From DATBLZ01 sp036555065 (lineage in GTDB: Bacteria; Pseudomonadota; Gammaproteobacteria; Steroidobacterales; Rariloculaceae), in NCBI GenBank assembly GCA_036555065.1, contig DATBLZ010000115.1:1-22490 (forward strand): a stretch of 22,490 nt of DNA, given 5' to 3'. Numbering within the stretch: position 1 is the first letter of the stretch; every line of letters begins with the position of its first letter. Positions 19,968-22,490 of this stretch are shown here, one piece after another. The notes under the pieces were generated by a model that did no database searches, was not told the origin of the DNA, and worked only from the letters and a program-made list of their open reading frames with translations. A program made the position numbers and the translations under genes.

Positions 19968-22490
19968 TCACTCGATGCTTTCCTGCGTCCAGAACGTGCG
20001 GATCGGGAACGGCGGGAAGTTCTCGAGCCCGCACTCCACGCCCACACAGCTGTTGATGCCGTCGTCGGTGAAGATGAAGACCGTCTCCGGCGGCGGCGCG
20101 CCGAACCATTCATCGTAGCGATCCGCGACCGACAGCGGGTCCGTGGCAACCGAGCCGTCACGGTTGTTCACGGGCCTGCCCGTGAAGAGCGACATGACGT
20201 ACTGGCGGTTCGTGCCGAGCGCCGGATGACAGGTGACGCCGCTCGTGCCGGGCCGGAACGTGGTCACGTACACCTGGTTGTTGAACGTCCGTGTCTCGGC
20301 AAGCACCTTTTCGCCGTTCCAGCCGCCGCCGCCGACGAGGTCGAGGCGCCAACCGGGGCTGCCCTGCGGAACGTTGGCCGTGACGTCGGCCGTGACGTCG
20401 ACGAGATCCGTCGGGCGAATCGGCGTATAAGCGTCGTACTCTGCCTGCGTCATCGGCGCAAAGGTCTTGTAATCGCGGAGCGCATAGAACGCGTTGTGGT
20501 TGTCGCCCTCGTTCGGATGCTCGCGATAACCCGAGCCGATGCCGATGTGCAGATAGCTGTACTGGTTCGTGGTCGCGAGAGCGACGTCCGGCGCGTAATA
20601 GAAGCGCCGAGTGTCGGCGAGCGTCGGCACGGCGACTCCCGCTGCACCGAGCTGCGCGATGACTCCGCCGTTGACGAGCGACGCGGCGGGCTGGCCGTTC
20701 AAGATGTCGAAGCGCCAGACCTGGCCACCCATGTCGGCCGTGTACATCCGGTCGGCGAGCTTATCGCCATTGAGATCGATCACGCGCACGTCGGCCGGGA
20801 TCGAGTAATTCATCGCTTTCCCTGCCGTGGCAAACACCTTGGTCGCGCCGGCGTTGCCGCTGCCGTGCCACAACAAAGCGCCCGACTGGGAGTCGACGAT
20901 GTAGATCGAGTTGCCGATCGTGTCCGTGTTCGCGGTATAGGTATCTTGGGTCGTATCGTAACCGCCGCCGATCACGACGACCGTCCGGTCGGCGTTCTGG
21001 CCCGCGCCCGTGCCAACGAGAACGCGCGCTGGCATCGCGCTCGAGAAACCCTGGCCCAGGCCGGGCAGATCCGAGGCATCGAGCCTCCACATCACTCGCG
21101 GCGAGTTCCGGTTCGTGATATCGAGCCCATACATGACGTCGCCACCGCGGCGCATCGTGAGGAACAGGAACACCTTCTCGCCGGCACCAATGACGCCGTC
21201 GTTGTTGACGGTGACCATTTGCACGCGGAGGTTGCCGTCGATGCCGTAGACCTTGGAGCCGACGCCGACCTGGCCGTCCAAGTAGAAATCGACCTGGTTA
21301 TCCAGGAACTCCTCCGGCAGGAACGCCCATTGCTCGATGCCGCTCACGACGTCGATCGAGTGCAGGTAGCCGTCGTTCGTCGCGAAGTAGATGCGCGCGT
21401 CGTCATTCGTCGGACCGTAGACGACGGAAACGGGCTGCGCGTGCAGCGGGTCGCCCATCTGGTATCGGGGCTCCGCGACGATCGAGTCCCCGTCGATGTC
21501 GGCCATATCGAGACCATTGATGAATTGGATGACCTGATCGCGCGTCGGATCCCCGGGGTTGCCCACGTTGAGCAGCGTATTGTCGATCGCGGCATTGGCT
21601 ATCGCCACGGCATTCAGCGGGCTCGTGAGATCCGGGTTGGCCGTAGTGGTGACGTACGTATACACCTTGCGTGCCGCCGGAATCAGATTCGCCGCGCCGC
21701 CGGCACCGACCTGTTCACCGTCCACGGTGGGCGACCACTTGCTGCGCGCCGTAGCCGCGAAGAAGCCCGTCGCCGCGTCGATGGCCGGATTGCCGAGCGC
21801 ATCGATGATCGTGCCGTCGGAGCCGCGGAGCTCGTACTTCTTGAGATTACCGGGCCAATGCGTTTTGCCCGTCGGGCGGAAGACGCTGAAGTAGAGATCA
21901 TCGAGGTTTCGCGTCTGGTTGAAGCTGTTCACCGACACCGTCGGCGCGATGAACGTCGTCTGCGTGTCGAGCACGCTCGTGATGATGTTCATGAGCGCAG
22001 TCGTCAGCGACGCAGTATCGTCGGCGGTGTAGTACTGGCCGCCGCCGCGCTGCGCAGTTTGCTGCAAGTTGGGCAGATCGACCCAGAATCCGACCGTGTG
22101 AGTCGTGATGTTCTGCTGCCCAGTCAACGGCGACATGTCGCCGTCGTACATGAACTCGGCGAGCTCGTCGAGGCAATCGCCGCCTTGCCCCGTCACGAAG
22201 CCGGGCGGGTACACTTCGGCGTCGCAGGTTGCGCTCCCCGTCAACGTCGCGAATGAGCTGCCGGCGGCGTCGACGAGCCCGGGGATTAATGCCGCAACGC
22301 CCTGGTCGTTGCGCGGCTCACCGTCCGTCATGAGCACGATGTGGTTTTTCTGACACTCGAGATCCATCGGCGAGTCGTACCGGAGCGGGTTCGAGCCCGC
22401 GACGAACGCGGCTGGATCGGCGCCATTAATGCCGTAGTTGACGTTCTTGCCCGTCATATAGAGGTAGCCTTCGTAGAGAGACTCCTCGAG
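19968..22490 (-). CDS. pilY1: PilY1-type pilus assembly/adhesion protein, N-terminus beyond window
   Basis: 840 residues are visible, and the frame is open through the right edge (PLEESLYE-like start LEESLYEGYLYMTGKN). The first part is the end of a von Willebrand A-like domain with the metal-site element LMTDGEP (visible residues 53-59). The rest is the PilC/PilY1 beta-propeller: GNLKKYELRGSDG, GDPLHAQPVSVVYG, IYFATNDGYLHSID, GLDITNRNSPRVMW and VVIGGGYDTTQDTY. The calcium-binding loop DLNGDKLAD followed by RMYTADMGGQVWRFD is at 20751-20777. PilY1 is secreted to the pilus tip or outer membrane, promotes pilus extension by opposing PilT, and acts in adhesion and surface sensing. It is 67 bp upstream of pilE. 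Confidence 0.93.
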   Translation of the reverse strand, partial: LEESLYEGYLYMTGKNVNYGINGADPAAFVAGSNPLRYDSPMDLECQKNHIVLMTDGEPRNDQGVAALIPGLVDAAGSSFATLTGSATCDAEVYPPGFVTGQGGDCLDELAEFMYDGDMSPLTGQQNITTHTVGFWVDLPNLQQTAQRGGGQYYTADDTASLTTALMNIITSVLDTQTTFIAPTVSVNSFNQTRNLDDLYFSVFRPTGKTHWPGNLKKYELRGSDGTIIDALGNPAIDAATGFFAATARSKWSPTVDGEQVGAGGAANLIPAARKVYTYVTTTANPDLTSPLNAVAIANAAIDNTLLNVGNPGDPTRDQVIQFINGLDMADIDGDSIVAEPRYQMGDPLHAQPVSVVYGPTNDDARIYFATNDGYLHSIDVVSGIEQWAFLPEEFLDNQVDFYLDGQVGVGSKVYGIDGNLRVQMVTVNNDGVIGAGEKVFLFLTMRRGGDVMYGLDITNRNSPRVMWRLDASDLPGLGQGFSSAMPARVLVGTGAGQNADRTVVVIGGGYDTTQDTYTANTDTIGNSIYIVDSQSGALLWHGSGNAGATKVFATAGKAMNYSIPADVRVIDLNGDKLADRMYTADMGGQVWRFDILNGQPAASLVNGGVIAQLGAAGVAVPTLADTRRFYYAPDVALATTNQYSYLHIGIGSGYREHPNEGDNHNAFYALRDYKTFAPMTQAEYDAYTPIRPTDLVDVTADVTANVPQGSPGWRLDLVGGGGWNGEKVLAETRTFNNQVYVTTFRPGTSGVTCHPALGTNRQYVMSLFTGRPVNNRDGSVATDPLSVADRYDEWFGAPPPETVFIFTDDGINSCVGVECGLENFPPFPIRTFWTQESIE

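Noticed and set aside
19941..22256. 771-codon open frame on the plus strand opposite pilY1
   Set aside because: A shadow of GC-rich coding sequence: Arg/Val/Asp-rich with no recognisable domain, while the minus strand gives a clear PilY1.
1..22490. CRISPR arrays, insertion sequences, phage or toxin-antitoxin genes
   Set aside because: No regularly spaced direct repeats, transposase or integrase motifs, or small toxin-antitoxin pairs were seen on either strand.

Overview
The window looks like a piece of a GC-rich gammaproteobacterial chromosome. The marker order supports this: ispB diverges from rplU-rpmA-obgE, then come rpsT, murJ-ribF-ileS-lspA and a type IV pilus pilY1-pilE pair. This order is typical of Gammaproteobacteria and recalls Xanthomonadales and Steroidobacter-like lineages. 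That placement is inference from synteny and protein style; no rRNA is present.

Left part (1-5.8 kb). A peroxidase-like (AhpD/carboxymuconolactone decarboxylase) reading frame enters from the left edge and loses its family C-terminus exactly at the 3' end of a tRNA-Pro(CGG) gene. Next, on the minus strand, are two secreted proteins of unknown function, a 300-residue proline-rich protein and a DUF6152 protein. A MATE efflux pump on the plus strand then converges on a minus-strand rarA / AI-2E-transporter-family pair.

Middle (5.8-10 kb). A same-strand run encodes a secreted gamma-glutamyltransferase-fold hydrolase with atypical substrate residues, two tandem DUF6644 membrane paralogs, a PAPS-type sulfotransferase and a DUF1244 protein. 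This is the least explained gene group in the window and the best candidate for an undescribed function.

Right part (10-22.5 kb). Mostly housekeeping: quinone side-chain synthesis (ispB), ribosomal proteins L21, L27 and S20, the ribosome-assembly GTPase Obg, the lipid II flippase MurJ, FAD synthesis (RibF), isoleucyl-tRNA synthetase and the lipoprotein signal peptidase. The ileS product is a type 2 enzyme whose HIGH signature reads G-I-H-H, a form linked in the literature to strong mupirocin resistance. The minus-strand pilY1 (running off the right edge) and pilE close the window, separated by a 15-bp hairpin.

Recognisable sigma70-type promoters precede the tRNA, rplU and rpsT. Intrinsic terminators follow rpmA and lspA. 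Three REP-like palindromes lie in intergenic gaps. No stretch above 300 bases lacks a gene; the largest gaps are 10978-11115 and 11710-11820. I saw no CRISPR array, insertion sequence, integrase or phage gene.
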